Of a DNA stretch of 64,000 bases, positions 45,701 to 58,700 are shown piece after piece. The first letter of the stretch is position 1; each line of letters opens with the position of its first letter. Source of the stretch: Hibiscus mutabilis (lineage: Eukaryota > Streptophyta > Magnoliopsida > Malvales > Malvaceae); the NCBI GenBank assembly GCA_019671005.1, contig JAGYYJ010002253.1, positions 1-64,000 of the forward strand. The letters run 5' to 3'. The notes beneath the pieces are model-generated. The model saw only the letters and a list, made by a program, of their open reading frames with translations, was not told the origin of the DNA and ran no database searches. The translations under genes were made by a program, and so were the position numbers.

Positions 45701-46202
45701 TATCGATACAGTATGTAAATGTACCGAAACAGGGTGTTTCAAACCGTATTAGTACAGGCTTACCCGTATCAGTACGGATGACCGTTTATTCTGTTAATGT
45801 CACCTTTGAGCAGTTTTGCTTTCTTGGAATTTAGTCCTTGAATCTTGCTAATGCAATTGTATGCGATAAATGATTGGTTTGAGTTGGAATTTGAGACATA
45901 TGCATAAAACCTGACTAATTTAAGGTTGGTAACTTAAAAGTGGGTTTTTGACCTGTAACTTTGTCAAATTACAATTTGGTCCCTTAATGGTAAGCGTGAT
46001 CAATTGGATGTCAAATTGATGCCCGATTGAGTTGGGGTTACACTCGTTATTTGCATGAACATGTAGGATTAATAATTCGCATCTAGAAAAGATAAAAAGG
46101 AAAAAAAATCGGGTTTGGTTGTATCTCTCCGGTTTGCTTCGGCAAACCTAATGTGATTTCCTTGATTCGGTCTGGCGGCTAGACCGAGTCAAGGGGGTTA
46201 CA
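42724..46202 (+). repeat. 3' LTR of Tekay-1 (3,479 bp)
   Basis: From TGTAACGCCCCGG to AAGGGGGTTACA. Nearly the same length and closely similar in sequence to the 5' LTR, with scattered substitutions and single-base indels. The GTATCGATAC cluster is at about 45440-45780. Confidence 0.95.
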
Positions 46203-46207
46203 CACCT
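46203..46207. repeat. Target site duplication CACCT, right copy
   Basis: Second copy of the Tekay-1 target duplication; the first is at 34317-34321. Confidence 0.95.
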
Positions 46208-48855
46208 TACACCCACAACAAAACGACCACAAAATAAGATGAAATCAAATTTCATGAGTTAAAATATTTGATTATGGGCTTTTGAACATGATTATATAGC
46301 TTAACCTCATTTTCAGAAATTTTTACTCGGTTAAAATTCTAACGGGTCCATTGTAAAGCCCTTTTAAACATGCACGCCTTAAACTCAATCAAAATGGCCA
46401 AAAAATAAGATTAAATCAAATTTTATGACTTACAATATTTGATTATGGGATTTGGATTATGATTATATAGCTTAACCTCATTTTTAGAAATTTTTACTCG
46501 AGTAAAATTCCAACAAGTCCACTATAAGCCATTTAGACATGCACGCCTTAAACCCAACAAAATGGCCATAAAATAAGATTAAATCAAATTTTATGAGTTC
46601 AAATATTTGATTATGGACTTTGATATATGATTATATAGCTTTACCTCATTATCAGATATTTTTACTGGTTAAAATTCTAAAGGGTCCACTATAAGCCCAT
46701 TTAGACATGCACGCAATAAACCCAACAAAAAGGCTACATAATAAGATTAAATCAAATTTCATGAGTTAAAACATTTGATTATGGGATTTTGGATTTGATT
46801 ATATAGCTTAACCTCAATTTCAGAACTTTTTACCCGGTTAAAATTCCAATGGGCCGACTGTAAAGTCCTTTTAAACATACATGCCTTAAACACCATCAAA
46901 ATGGCCGCAAAATAAGATTAAATCAAATTTTATGAGTTAAAATATTTGATTACGGGCTTTTGAATATGATTATATAGCTTAACCTCAATTTTAGAACTTT
47001 TTACTAGGTTAAAATTCCAACGCATCCACTGTAAATCTCATTTAGACATACACACCTTAAACTCCAGCAAAACAGCCGAAAAATAAGATTAAAACACATT
47101 TCATGACGTAAAATATTTAGTTATGGTATTTTGATCATGATTATATAGCTTAACCTTATTTTCAAAAAAAATTATTCGGTTAAAATTCCAACGTCTCCAT
47201 TATAAAACCGAATTAGATATGCACGCCTTAGACCCGAACAAACGGACAAAAAATAAGATTAAATCACATTTCATGACTTAAAATATTTAGTTATGGGCTT
47301 TTGAACATGATTATATAGCTTAACCTCATTTTCAAAACTTTTTACTCGGTTAAAGTTCTGACGGGTCCACTGTAAAGCCCATTTAGACATGCACACCTTA
47401 AACCCAACAAAATAGCCAAAAATAACATTAAATAAAATTTTATTAGTTAAAATATTTGATTATGGGCTTTGGAATATGATTACATAGATTAACCTCATTT
47501 TCAAAACTTTTTACTTGGCTAAAATTCCAACGGGTCAACTATAAGCCCATTTAGACATTCACGCCTTAAACCCAATAAAACAGCCACAAAATAAGATTAA
47601 ATCAAATTTCATGAGTTAAAATATTTGATTATGGGATTTTGAATATGATTTTAAAACTTAACCTCAATTTCAAAACTTTTGAATATTATTATATAGCTTA
47701 ACCTCAATTTTAGAACTTTTTACTCGGTCAAAATTCCAACGAGTTCACTATAAATCCCATTTAGACATGCACGCGTTAAACCCCAACAAAACGGTCAAAA
47801 AATAAGATTAAATCACATTTCATGACGTAAAATGTTTAGCTCGGTTAAAATTCTAATGGGTCCACTGTAAAGTCTATTTAGACATGCACCCCTTAAATCC
47901 CAACAAAATGGCAGAAAATAAGACTAAATTACATTTTATGACTTAAAATCTTTAGTTATAGGCTTTTGATCATGATTATGTAGCTTATTCTCATTTTCAT
48001 AACTTTTTACTCTGATGAAATTCCAACGGGTCCACTGTAAAGTCTATTTACAGATGAACGCCTTAACACCCAACAAAACGGTCAAAAAATAATATTAAAT
48101 CACATTTTATGACCTGAAATATTAAGTTATGGGCTTTTGAACATGATTATATAGCTTAACCTCATTTTTAAAAATTTTTACTCGGTTAAAATTCCAACGA
48201 GTCCATCGTAAAGCCCATTTCAACATGCACACCTTAAACCCAACAAAACGGCCACAAAATAAGATTAAATCAAATTTTATGAGTTAAAATATTTAATTAT
48301 GGGAATTGTATATTATTATATAGCTTAACCTCAGCTTAGTAACTTTTTACTTGGTTAAAATTCTAACGGGTTTCTTCAAAAAAAATTCCAAGGGGTCCAC
48401 CATAAAGCCCATTTAGACATGCACGCCTTAAACCCCAACAAAATGGCCGTAAATAAAGATTAAATCACATTTTATGACTTAAAATATTTATTTATGGCTT
48501 TTGACCATGATTATATAGCTTAACCTCAATTTTAAAACATTTTACTTGGTTAAAATTCTAACGGGTCCACTGTAAGCCCATTTAGACATGCACGCTGTAA
48601 ACCCCAACAAAACAGCCGAAAAATAAGATTAAATCAAATTTCATGACTAAAAATATTTACTTATGGGCTTCTGAACATGATTATATAGCTTAACCTCATT
48701 TTTAGAACATTTTAGTCGGTTAAAATTCCAACAAAATGGACGAAAAATAAAATTAAATCACATTTTATGACTTATAATATTTAGTTATGGGCTTTTGAAC
48801 ATGATTATATAGCTTAACCTTTTTTTAGAATTTTTTAGTCGGTTAAGATTCCAAC
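46203..48855 (+). repeat. Satellite array, block 5 (about 15-16 monomers)
   Basis: Continues block 4 in phase after the CACCT duplication. More irregular than the other blocks: short monomers near 47650-47700 and 47840, and small fillers (TTTCTTCAAAAAAAATTCC near 48372). It stops at GATTCCAAC, where the next element starts with no satellite on its far side in this window. Confidence 0.93.
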
Positions 48856-48860
48856 TTGTA

Positions 48861-48872
48861 GCTCTAATACCA
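48861..48872 (-). promoter_or_regulatory. Primer-binding site, orphan copy
   Basis: Reads TGGTATTAGAGC on the minus strand, one change from the initiator-Met consensus TGGTATCAGAGC. It lies five bases from the LTR end at 48878 and only a few bases from satellite DNA. Confidence 0.8.
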
Positions 48873-48877
48873 CTAAA

Positions 48878-51800
48878 TGTAACACCCTTAACATACGTAG
48901 TACAAATACACATTAAGGATGTCATAATATTATTTAACATAATTCTAGACTTGTAAATTTTTTTATAAAATAATCCTTTAAAACAACCAACTAATAAATT
49001 GATACATGCCCACTAGAGAATATCATGAATTAGAATGTCTTACTGATGTTTGGCAGATTGCTGCTTGATCAACATGCTTGAATCCTCTTCCGGTAAGTTT
49101 CCAATAACCTACGTGTGAAACAACACACTCTAAGTAACGACTTAATAAGGCAACTATAATTTAAAATGAATCATTTCAATGTATAAAATCATATAAAACA
49201 GACTTATCAAAGTCATTCCTCTGTCATATAATAGTGCAATACATTTCCTGCTTAATAGCAAGTGAGTGCCAATTGCAGTTTATATCATAACATCAAACCT
49301 CTATTTTATAAATCAAGTATACGTTAAGCTTTTTAGCTTAAGTACCTGTATAAAATGCAATTTATGTATTATAGCCCAAAGTACAAAATCATGTGATGTC
49401 ATGGTACGCGAGTCATCATGACACCGTAGTGCCTATGACACCATAGCGTCTGCTTGCCGAAGCAACTGAGATGAGTACGTACTCGAGGACGCCCTTTACT
49501 CCTCATACTCGCACATTTTGTGCTATGTAACACCGTAGTGTTTGAATCGACTCCGTAGAGTCTAACTCGACTCCATAGAGTCATCTCAACCCCGAAGAGT
49601 CTATCTCGACCCCAAGAGTCTACATTGTTTATCTCGACCCCAAAGAGTCTACATTGTCCATCTCGACCCCGAAGAGTCTACATTGTTTATCTCGACTCCG
49701 AAGAGTCTGCATTGTCTATCTCGACTCCGAAGAGTCTACATTGTTTATCTCAACCCGAAGAGTCTACATTGTCTATCTCAACTCCGAAGAGTCTACATTG
49801 TCTATCTCGACCCCGAAGAGTCTACATTGTTTATCTCGCACCGTAGTGCTATGACGCAGCTGCTAGGACTCTATGGATATTCAATTATACCAAAGACTCT
49901 CACACTAGTACTTGGGCATATCAATATATTATTTTTCATATTATATATCCAATCCTTCAATACTATTGTCCATAATCCAATAATGAGCAATGCATATCCA
50001 AATATCTAAAATTCGATTTACCTTGAGTAAATCTTTTCGCTACAATCATTGTATCAATATGCCATTTAATATTTTATGCTATTTGCATAAATAAGCCATC
50101 ATACATTATTAGTTATACAAAGGTCGGTTCATCGCACGTCGTCCTATTTATCAGCATGTCATAAATATATATAATGCAATCACTCATATCACATATATAA
50201 TAAATAAGTAAAAATGCACTCACCTTGGCCACTTAACATGATGCCTCTCTAGGTCCTAGTTCAATCCTTTCTTTCATAGTACCTCAAACCTTCTCTGATT
50301 CGGACTCGACTTGATTAATCATATAAATACAATAAAATATTTGTTAGACTCAAATCTAACAATACCTTAAACTTGCTTTTTAACATAATCATTTGAATAT
50401 AAAATTTCCAAATATTTTCCTTTCTTCCTTGTACTTTTCGAAAACTCATTATGGTCCTTCATGACTAATTTGAACTTCCAATAATTCTTCCAAGCTTGCT
50501 ATATAACATTTAAATACAGAATGTTTCAAATTCTATTTTCTGACAGCTTGCGCTACCTTCAAAGATTTACTTGAATAGGGCAGAATACATTCTGGATTTT
50601 AATTTCCTTTAAATTGGAGAAACTAGATTTGATAACGGTTCTAACGGTATAAAGCCACATAAATTAATAAAATCTACAAAAATTATGAAAAATCATTGAA
50701 TTCACGTCACATATTGTTTAGGCAGAAAACTGCTCTATAATTTTTTTGACTTTCATTCGAATAAAAATTCATATCTTTTAACTCGAAACTCGAAATCAGT
50801 TTCCGTTTGTTGGAAACGAAACTAGACTAACATACCTTTATATCGGTATAAAATTCACCATCTAACTATTTTTATAGAATTTATGGTGAATTTCTAAACT
50901 TACTGCCATAATTTAAATTCAACCTAACTTCCCATATTTAGTTTCTAAATTTACCATAACTTCTCCTTATTTTTTTACTTATCAATTTAGTCCTATCATT
51001 TTACTTCAAATAACTAAATGAAATTTGTATTCATAAGTTTTCTTTACATCCTTCATCAAAATAGGCTTAAACAATTATTTAACCAAAAATCAAAATTAGT
51101 CTCCATCAATAGCTACATTGCCGGATTGATCCCTAAACTTTCATACTTGGTCGAATTAGTCCTTTAAGTAATTAAGCTACTATTCCCTTCCTTTATTCAA
51201 TTAAAGTACTTAAATCGATAATCTAAATTAAGTACTCATAAATTTTTAGTATCACAATTTAATCCCTAAACTTCTTCATGCTTGCCATTTTAGTCCTTCT
51301 ATCATTCAAAAACTTTATTTTGATCCAAACATCAAAATTAAACTTTCTATATTCGATTCGATGAAATATACTCAAACTATATTTTTCTCATAATTTTCCC
51401 CTTCATTTAAGCCAAATCTGAATTGGTCCTTCAATTTTTCCTACTTGGCCGAATTGGTCACTTGAAGATACAAGCTCCCAACTTTTAAATTTAAGCATGT
51501 TATTCATCAATTCAATCCAAGTTCATTTCATTTCTAGCCATAACATTGATGCCCCCCGACTTTACCTAATTTTTGTTTTGGTCACTTAATGCAATTCAAC
51601 ATAATTCTTCATTCCAATCTCTAAATCAAGCATGTACAAGCCTTAATCTTTCATAAACATCCTTTAATTTCAATTCCCTAAATAAATCCCTAAATTTTGG
51701 GGTTAGGGTTCTTAACTTCATTATGAAATTAAAGACAATCCAAGCTTAATTTCATCAAAACAACATTGAATTCATGTAATTCAAATCCTAACTTCATCTT

Positions 51801-53374
51801 AGCACAACAATTCCCTAATTCTTTCTCATCAATAACTCAAGTAGCTCTTCACAACACCATGCAATATTACTACCAAAATGTAGAGAATTGAATGTAGAAC
51901 AAATTATTCGAAAGGATCATACCTTAAATCTTGCTTAAAAGCCTTCAAAATAGCCAAAGAAATTTTTTTATCCTTTCCCCCAAGCTTTCTTAATCTCACG
52001 AAATGGAGAGAAAAAGATGAGCAATTTTTTGTTGATCTTTGACTTTCTTTTTTTATTGAATTTAATCAAATATTGCCACTTGTAATCAATTAAATAAATT
52101 TTAATTTCATTTAATTAATTAATCTTAAATCCAAGGGCTCAAATTGATCCTATCATCAATCAATGGCTAGGATTAAATCTTAAGATGGGAAATTACTAAA
52201 ATGCCCATGCCACTTCCTAAATATTTCAAAATTGCCATTGGAGGTAAATTGACTAACTTGTCCTCAATTATTCACAATTTCATCTAGTTTGCCATTTTTG
52301 TAAAAAATCAACTAAATCTAGTTGAATTCTAACTAGACATATTAAAATATTCATAAAATAATATTTTATGAATTTTCCATAACTTTTGGAATTGTCTTGA
52401 AAATTCTAGTTCAATCCGATGTACCGATGATTATCGAGAATTTTATCGGTTACTAAATAAATTCATTAATCAAAATAAATCATAGGATTCATCCTGGATC
52501 AAACTAAAAATATTTCCAAAACTTGGGAATGATTTTTATATCCTTCTTCTATCATATAGTAAAATTTCATAGTTTTCCAGTTCGATCCGGATACCCGAAT
52601 TCCACTTAAACTTTGACTGCGATTTTACCTTTACCGAGCTATTGGATTTATTTCAAAAATTTTATATTTCCATATTTGGAAAATTAATATTATTATCTCA
52701 TAAAACTTCCTTTCCTAAGGACTTAGCCTGGATTTTCCTAACTCAGTCTATTATTCTAATAATTATCGAAAATCCTCATCGAGTAAAATTTCTCTTAGAA
52801 ATCCTTTATCGGAAATCCATACGAATATTCTCTACTCTTACTGAGTCCAAAATATCGATCAGAAACACTTTTATGGGACCTTTCCCGAAAGTTACTCATC
52901 CTAGTGTTTCCCTAGTCTGAGCACGCTTAATAATAGGGTTCGATCAAAATTTGATACCTTATACTGTATTTTCATTCTCGGGACCTATATCAAATTTCAC
53001 TCACCGATCGAAATTATCCATCTACAGAATAAAATTAGCTATTGAGCAAATCCTTCATTATGGATTTAAACTTTTCTTTTCTTTATGATTTAGCAACCAA
53101 CTTTTGAAAATTATCATTTTGGTCACTAAATTTTTAACCTTCAATTCCTATTCCAATTTTTATCGGATTTCAACCAAATTTTTGCATGTACCCTAATTTG
53201 CTTATCCTCTATCTCATGATACCTTTAAACCACATAAATTCCTTTTCTAAAGCTCCTAATTAAAGAAATCTTAACTTTTCCATTTTTGTCATTTTAGTCA
53301 CTAAGTTAGCTTTTAAGCTACTAACTTAGTACCAAATGACCTTAATATTGTTTAACAAAATTTAGGGTGTTACA
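48878..53374 (-). repeat. Complete 4.5 kb LTR of the rearranged relic
   Basis: On the plus strand it runs from TGTAACACCCTTAACATACG to TTTAGGGTGTTACA. AT-rich and non-coding, with a 29 bp minisatellite (49560-49840) and several TTTAGTCCYTNAA-type motifs between 50980 and 51470. The short open frames on either strand show no domain. Its first ~600 bp are nearly identical to 54239-54900, so the two LTR copies separated recently. Confidence 0.85.
49560..49840. repeat. 29 bp minisatellite in the LTR, about 8 copies
   Basis: Units of the type TATCTCGACCCCGAAGAGTC followed by TACATTGT. Three copies are also seen in the LTR fragment (54930-55028), where the fragment breaks off. The units are contiguous, with no spacers. 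Confidence 0.92.
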
Positions 53375-54238
53375 ATTCTCCCCTCCTTTAAAAAAATTTG
53401 TCCTCGGATTTTCAGCTCGTGCTTGATCCACTATTACAAATACTACTCCTGTCGAATTTGTCCCAATTTTTCTATTATCTTTCCTTTCTTGAGAAAACTG
53501 ATACTATTAGAATCTTCTGATTTCTTAAATTTTGGTCTTTATAAACCCATCTTACTATTCATTCAAAAGTGGTTTAATTCACATTTCCTACTTCAACAAC
53601 TTAACTAAGATTTATCTTCTTGATACTTTACTAATCTTAATATCATATTTCAATTTATCTATTGACAAGTATCTCTTCTAAATTCCTGAAATTTCAATAA
53701 TACACATTCTAATATGTTCTTCAAGGTTGAACGATCCATTTTGACTATACACAATCATCCAGATTGAATTATTTTAGCTTCAATTACTGGCAATCCATCT
53801 TCTTGCCAAAAACCATTGTCCTTTCAGCTCCCTTATCAATTATCTCAGTAGTATCATTATTCTTCATATTTAGTCCTTACTCATAAGTATTAGTAGTACA
53901 AATATCTTACAATTAGATATTACTAAATCTTTTTAAATTTTGCCTTGATCCTTCTAATGCAAATAACTTAACTTGAACTGAAGTTGGCTACAATTCTTAT
54001 TTTACTTTATTATATTCGTTATGAGTCATTTCTTGACCTCTGGGATTCGTCGATTGACAAAATCCGGTAGCATCTTACTTTTCTTATATCAGCCTTATGC
54101 CATCTCATACTATTGAGGAGCAGCATCAAGTCATGCAATCAACACATCAGTAATATGACATCCTAGGGGCATGTATTTACTGACAAACTTGGTTTAGCAT
54201 CCAGAACCGGCTAAACTTGTAGCTCTAATACCACTAAA
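53375..54238 (-). other. 864 bp non-coding interior of the relic, with polypurine tract and primer site
   Basis: Its ends are a polypurine tract (AAAGGAGGGGAGAAT on the minus strand, 53389-53375) and a primer site (TGGTATTAGAGC, 54233-54222). Between them the sequence is AT-rich with no gag or pol motif in any frame. Either the family is non-autonomous by nature or the coding part was deleted. Confidence 0.8.
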
Positions 54239-55028
54239 TGTAACACCCTTAACATACGTAGTACAAATACACATTAAGGATGTCATAATATTATTTAACA
54301 TAATTCTAGACTTGTAAAATTTTTTATAAAATAATCCTTTAAAACAACCAACTAATAAATTTGATACATGCCCACTAGAGAATATCATGAATTAGAATGT
54401 CTTACTGATGTTTGGCAGATTGATGCTTGATCAACATGCTTGAATCCTCTTCCGGTAAGTTTCCAATAACCTACGTGTGAAACAACACACTCTAAGTAAC
54501 GACTTAATAAGGCAACTATAATTTAAAATGAATCATTTCAATGTATAAAATCATATAAAACAGACTTATCAAAGTCATTCCTCTGTCATATAATAGTGCA
54601 ATACATTTCCTGCTTAATAGCAAGTGAGTGCCAATTGCAGTTTATATCATAACATCAAACCTCTATTTTATAAATCAAGTATACGTTAAGCTTTTTAGCT
54701 TAACTACCTACATAAAATGCAATTTATGTATTATAGCCCAAAGTACAAAATCATGTGATGTCATGGTACGCGAGTCATCACGACACCGTAGTGTCTACGA
54801 CGCCAAAGCAACTGAGATGAGTACGTACTCCAGGATGGCCTTTGCTCCTCATACTCACACATTTTGTGCTATGTAACACCGTAGTGTTTGAACTGACTTT
54901 GTAGAGTTTAACTCAACTCTGTAGAGTCTATCTCGACCCCAAAGACTCTATCTTGACACCTAAGAGTCTACATTGTTTATCTCGACCCTGAAGAGTCTAC
55001 ATTGTCTATTCGACCCCGAAGAGTCTAC
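54239..55028 (-). repeat. Truncated LTR (790 bp) of the relic
   Basis: Matches the first ~790 bp of 48878-53374 closely, then breaks within the 29 bp minisatellite and joins, over TGTATGTATG, a fragment of the Tat/Ogre-like LTR. Confidence 0.85.
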
Positions 55029-55742
55029 ATTGTATGTATGTATTAATGTCATATATATGTTTGTATGTTTGTGAGTAAATACGTATTAATGTATTATTAT
55101 TATTATTAGCATATAGTATAGGTATTAAAATTAAAACAGATTTGAAAGTATTAAAACCCATTTATTATTAATGTCTAGTCCAAGTTACAAAACCCAAATA
55201 AAATTAAATAGGCCCAATCTACCAACCCAATAACTAAAACCCTAAATCCTAGTTAACCTAATCCGATATCATCTTTTTCTCCATGCAGCCACCATCATCC
55301 CAACCGTTGGATCAAGATTTGATCTAACAGCTTAGATCAAAGGGAGCCTATCCAGCTGGCGCACGTGTGATACACTCCACGGGCTATTCACCTTCCACGC
55401 CACATGGCATACACGCGTGAGACCGTTCAGCTTCTAACTCACCACGTGTCATCATCAGAGTGCAGCCATGTCATCTTGTAGATCTAATCTTGGTCATCCA
55501 TCTCCCAAATGATCTTAGCCGTTGGATCAAATATGATCCAACGGTTGAGATTAAATATGGACAGATGATTCTTCATCTCCACAACGTGCCATTTTTACCG
55601 CCAAAAATTTTGCGCCGCCGTACGACCTCCCCATTATTGGCTCACAGAAACATAAAAAATGAAGGGAAATGTTGGATTTAAATCAGCCACAGTGATTGCA
55701 TTTATGTTTACTTATTCTTGTAAACAAATCTCTAACCAAATT
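55029..55742 (+). repeat. Fragment of the Tat/Ogre-like LTR
   Basis: Corresponds to about 9490-10197 of the LTR of the element at 9076-20983, including both CCGTTGGATCAA-type palindromes (about 55302-55328 and 55519-55545). The left edge is a breakpoint in the minisatellite; the right edge is the Tekay-2 insertion at AAATT (55738-55742), after which the LTR would continue outside the window. Confidence 0.85.
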
Positions 55743-58700
55743 TGTAACCCCCTCGACACGACATAGTACCGAACCGAACGAGCTACATTAGGTTTACCGA
55801 AGTAAATTGTGAAGAAAACTTTGGAATTATCTAGATGTTGGTTATTACCCTACATGTACATACATACCACGAAAGAAAACCCAACTCAATCGGGCATCAA
55901 ATTGATATCTGATTGACCATATTATAAGAATAGGGACCAAAATGTAAATCAGCAAATCTATAAGGTTTTACTTGTAAATTGCTTTACCAATCTTCAATTA
56001 GTCAGGTTACAAGCTTACATGCCAAATTTCAACTTAAAATGGTCATCCGAACTCATCCAATTGCATACATAACACCTAAGGACCAAACTATAAATTCCAT
56101 TATTTCGAAGGGTCAAATTCGTAATTAAAGTTACCAATCCTCAATTTTACCTATTACATACATACTGGTGCAATTCGAGGTCAAAACAATCATTCCAACT
56201 CATTTAATTGCAAGCATAACAATCAGGGACTAAAATGAAAGAAAACAAAACCATTGAAATATACTTTCAACTAACTTAACCACTACCCGTATCGATACGC
56301 GGGCAAGTGTATCGATACGCCTGAGCTTTCTCAAGATTCCAGATTCCAGTAGCTCAAAACTGTATCAATACACTATGCTTGAAACTGTAGACCCGTATCG
56401 ATACGATTACCCGTGTACTGATACGTTAAGCCTAAAAACACTTACCTGTATCGATACGGCATAGGCGTATCGATACGCCCTGACCTGTAATGTCAAATTT
56501 TGCTATTTTAACCTTTGTTTTGAGATTCTAAACACTTAAACAAGCTTCTAACAACTAGGCAACATCATCATAGGTCGTTTACCATCAATTTACCATAGAC
56601 CAAACATCAAGAAATGATCATCATGCTTCAAGGCTAATTATAGGCATGCTTTCTAGAACTCAAGCAACCAAAACATAAACCATATGCAAAATCCAACAAA
56701 CCAAGCTTAACACAAGTCCAAAAACATAAACAAAAACTTGCTCAAACATAGAGGTAACCACTCAAACCCTCCCAACAACATTCAAGCCACATTGCCTTTA
56801 TTACTACTTTAAAACCCAAACATACTTTGGTAAATTAAGTCTTGAGAATCCCTCATTGCTTGCTAGGCCACTTGCACTTAATCAATCTGCATTGATGATA
56901 AAAGAGAGCGTAAGCAATCATTGCTTAGTGAGAAGTGCTCAAAATACAAAACATCATCCAATGCAATTTCAAACCATTTTAGAACCATCATGCCATTCTT
57001 CAAAACATGCACTTGCACTTTACAAGGAAAATCAACATATTAAACTATATGCAACATGTATCATGGATTCCACAGCATAATCCCTTATGCAATTCCCTAT
57101 ACTTAAGCCTTCCCAAGCATAACATCCCATATGTAAAGCTTAAGGAGTATAATTCATATAAATCACATCATTCAAACCAATCCATCAACATGATACAATT
57201 TAAAACATTATATTGTCTTTCAAGTGATCTATCTTAATTTACATCCTTTCCATAAAATCATCGTTAACTTTGGTAACATCGGATACACGGATTTCCCAAG
57301 AGATCTCGCAATCTCTTGCAGCTCAATGGCATAGAGTCGTGTAACACATACACCACCTCTACACTACCAATGCTAATCCTCCAACTTGGAGTAAACACAT
57401 ACGACACATCAACCTCTATAGCTTTTGGCTGGAGTAAATGCCATTTAAATGTCACCTCAACAACATTGAGGTTCACATGGCCGGATTAAGTACCTCTCGT
57501 ACCACCTCTACAACCACAAGCAACTTATTATAGTGCACTTTAAACCCTATGGTCGACCAATTATATCCGATAACATTTCCATAAAATTTTCAATTCATCA
57601 CCTGCCAATATAATCCACTTTTATAAGCATACCTCACTGTTTTCATATGCATTATTCAAATCATTTCATTTTGCATCAAGCTATGCATAAGCCATGTTCA
57701 TAAACATTCTTTAAAATCATGCATTACTTTTCAAATGCATCTATCATCATTTCATATCATTTCTCAGCATTAAACCATGCTCATTTCATGCATAAAATAG
57801 GAGGTAAACAACCAATTTACAAGTGCATTCATAAATTATTTGCCAACCGAAATCGAGAGAGAAATCCACTTTACTTACTTCTGAGCCTTAGACCAGCGTA
57901 TCAAGCCTAGTCTAGACTCCCATTAAACCTTTTCAAATCTTTAAAAAGCCATTCTTATCCGTTTCACTCATCGACAAAGCAACTCCTCCTTTGCTGATGC
58001 CAAATTAAGCTTACGACAACTCCTCAACACCAAGGTTCACCTCCGGATTATCTTCCCCTGTTTCAAACCCATCAGAACAGAGGATGCAATACATTACAAT
58101 GCATCCAAACCCAAAACAACCAACAATTAACATTTATCTAACTATAATCCCCCACAACACCACAACCTATAAACTGAAAACATCCTCGATTCACCAAAAA
58201 TCTCAACCTAGCTCACAACTACGAATCTCAACCTTAAAATAACATCAATTAACATCAAAACAACAACCTAAAACAACATTATACCTCCAGCTACCAATAA
58301 TCAACCACAACATCTCAAAATTTCTTAACCATCAACCTAACAAATTAGAGATTCTCAAGATTTCGGGATTCTATCATCAAAACTCACTTTATTAACATTT
58401 TGAACATCAAAATCAAGTTGTAAATCAATCCTTAACTCAGCAAAAACATATCAACTACGAATTTCCTTAATTTCCATCATAAATCATCAATTAAACCATA
58501 AATCCGAGTTTAATTTATCAAGACCCAATACAAATCCTATAAAATGGATCAAGAACTTAGGAATTTTAATAAATAACCTTTCATTAGAGGAGAAAAACGA
58601 ATCCTTACCTCCAATGCTGATTTCTTCCCTCAATTGCTTTATAAACCATGAAAATCAAGGTAGAAAAAATAAGTATTTGATGTAAAAGCTTTAGAACTCA

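Larger units (their letters stand above)
34322..46202 (+). mobile_element. Tekay-like Ty3/gypsy chromovirus, 11.9 kb, structurally complete
   Basis: LTR (34322-37802), primer-binding site, gag, protease, RT, RNase H, integrase and chromodomain-like tail in order, polypurine tract, LTR (42724-46202), with a CACCT target duplication. The integrase after RNase H makes it Ty3/gypsy. The VLRGK..LVKVLWKHRGVEEAT tail and the initiator-Met primer site suit the Tekay branch of chromoviruses. Coding frames are broken throughout, so it is not autonomous now. The two LTRs are very similar to each other, so it is probably the younger kind of insertion in this window. Confidence 0.9.
48856..55028 (-). mobile_element. 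Rearranged, coding-free Ty3/gypsy-type relic with LTR-internal-LTR-internal order
   Basis: On the minus strand the order is: 790 bp of LTR (55028-54239), primer site and an 864 bp interior (54238-53375), polypurine tract, a complete 4.5 kb LTR (53374-48878), then a second primer site and 22 bp of interior (48877-48856) abutting satellite. The 22 bases repeat those beside the other LTR (54217-54238). One LTR having a primer site on one side and a polypurine tract on the other means two element copies once lay in tandem, sharing this LTR. There is no gag or pol. Confidence 0.8.

Noticed and set aside
49560..49840. Regular 29 bp repeats, superficially CRISPR-like
   Set aside because: The units are contiguous without unique spacers, they lie in an LTR, and the window is plant DNA.
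49625..50009. Three overlapping open frames with repeated VYIVYLDSEES units
   Set aside because: All three frames stay open because the 29 bp minisatellite has no stops; they are not genes.
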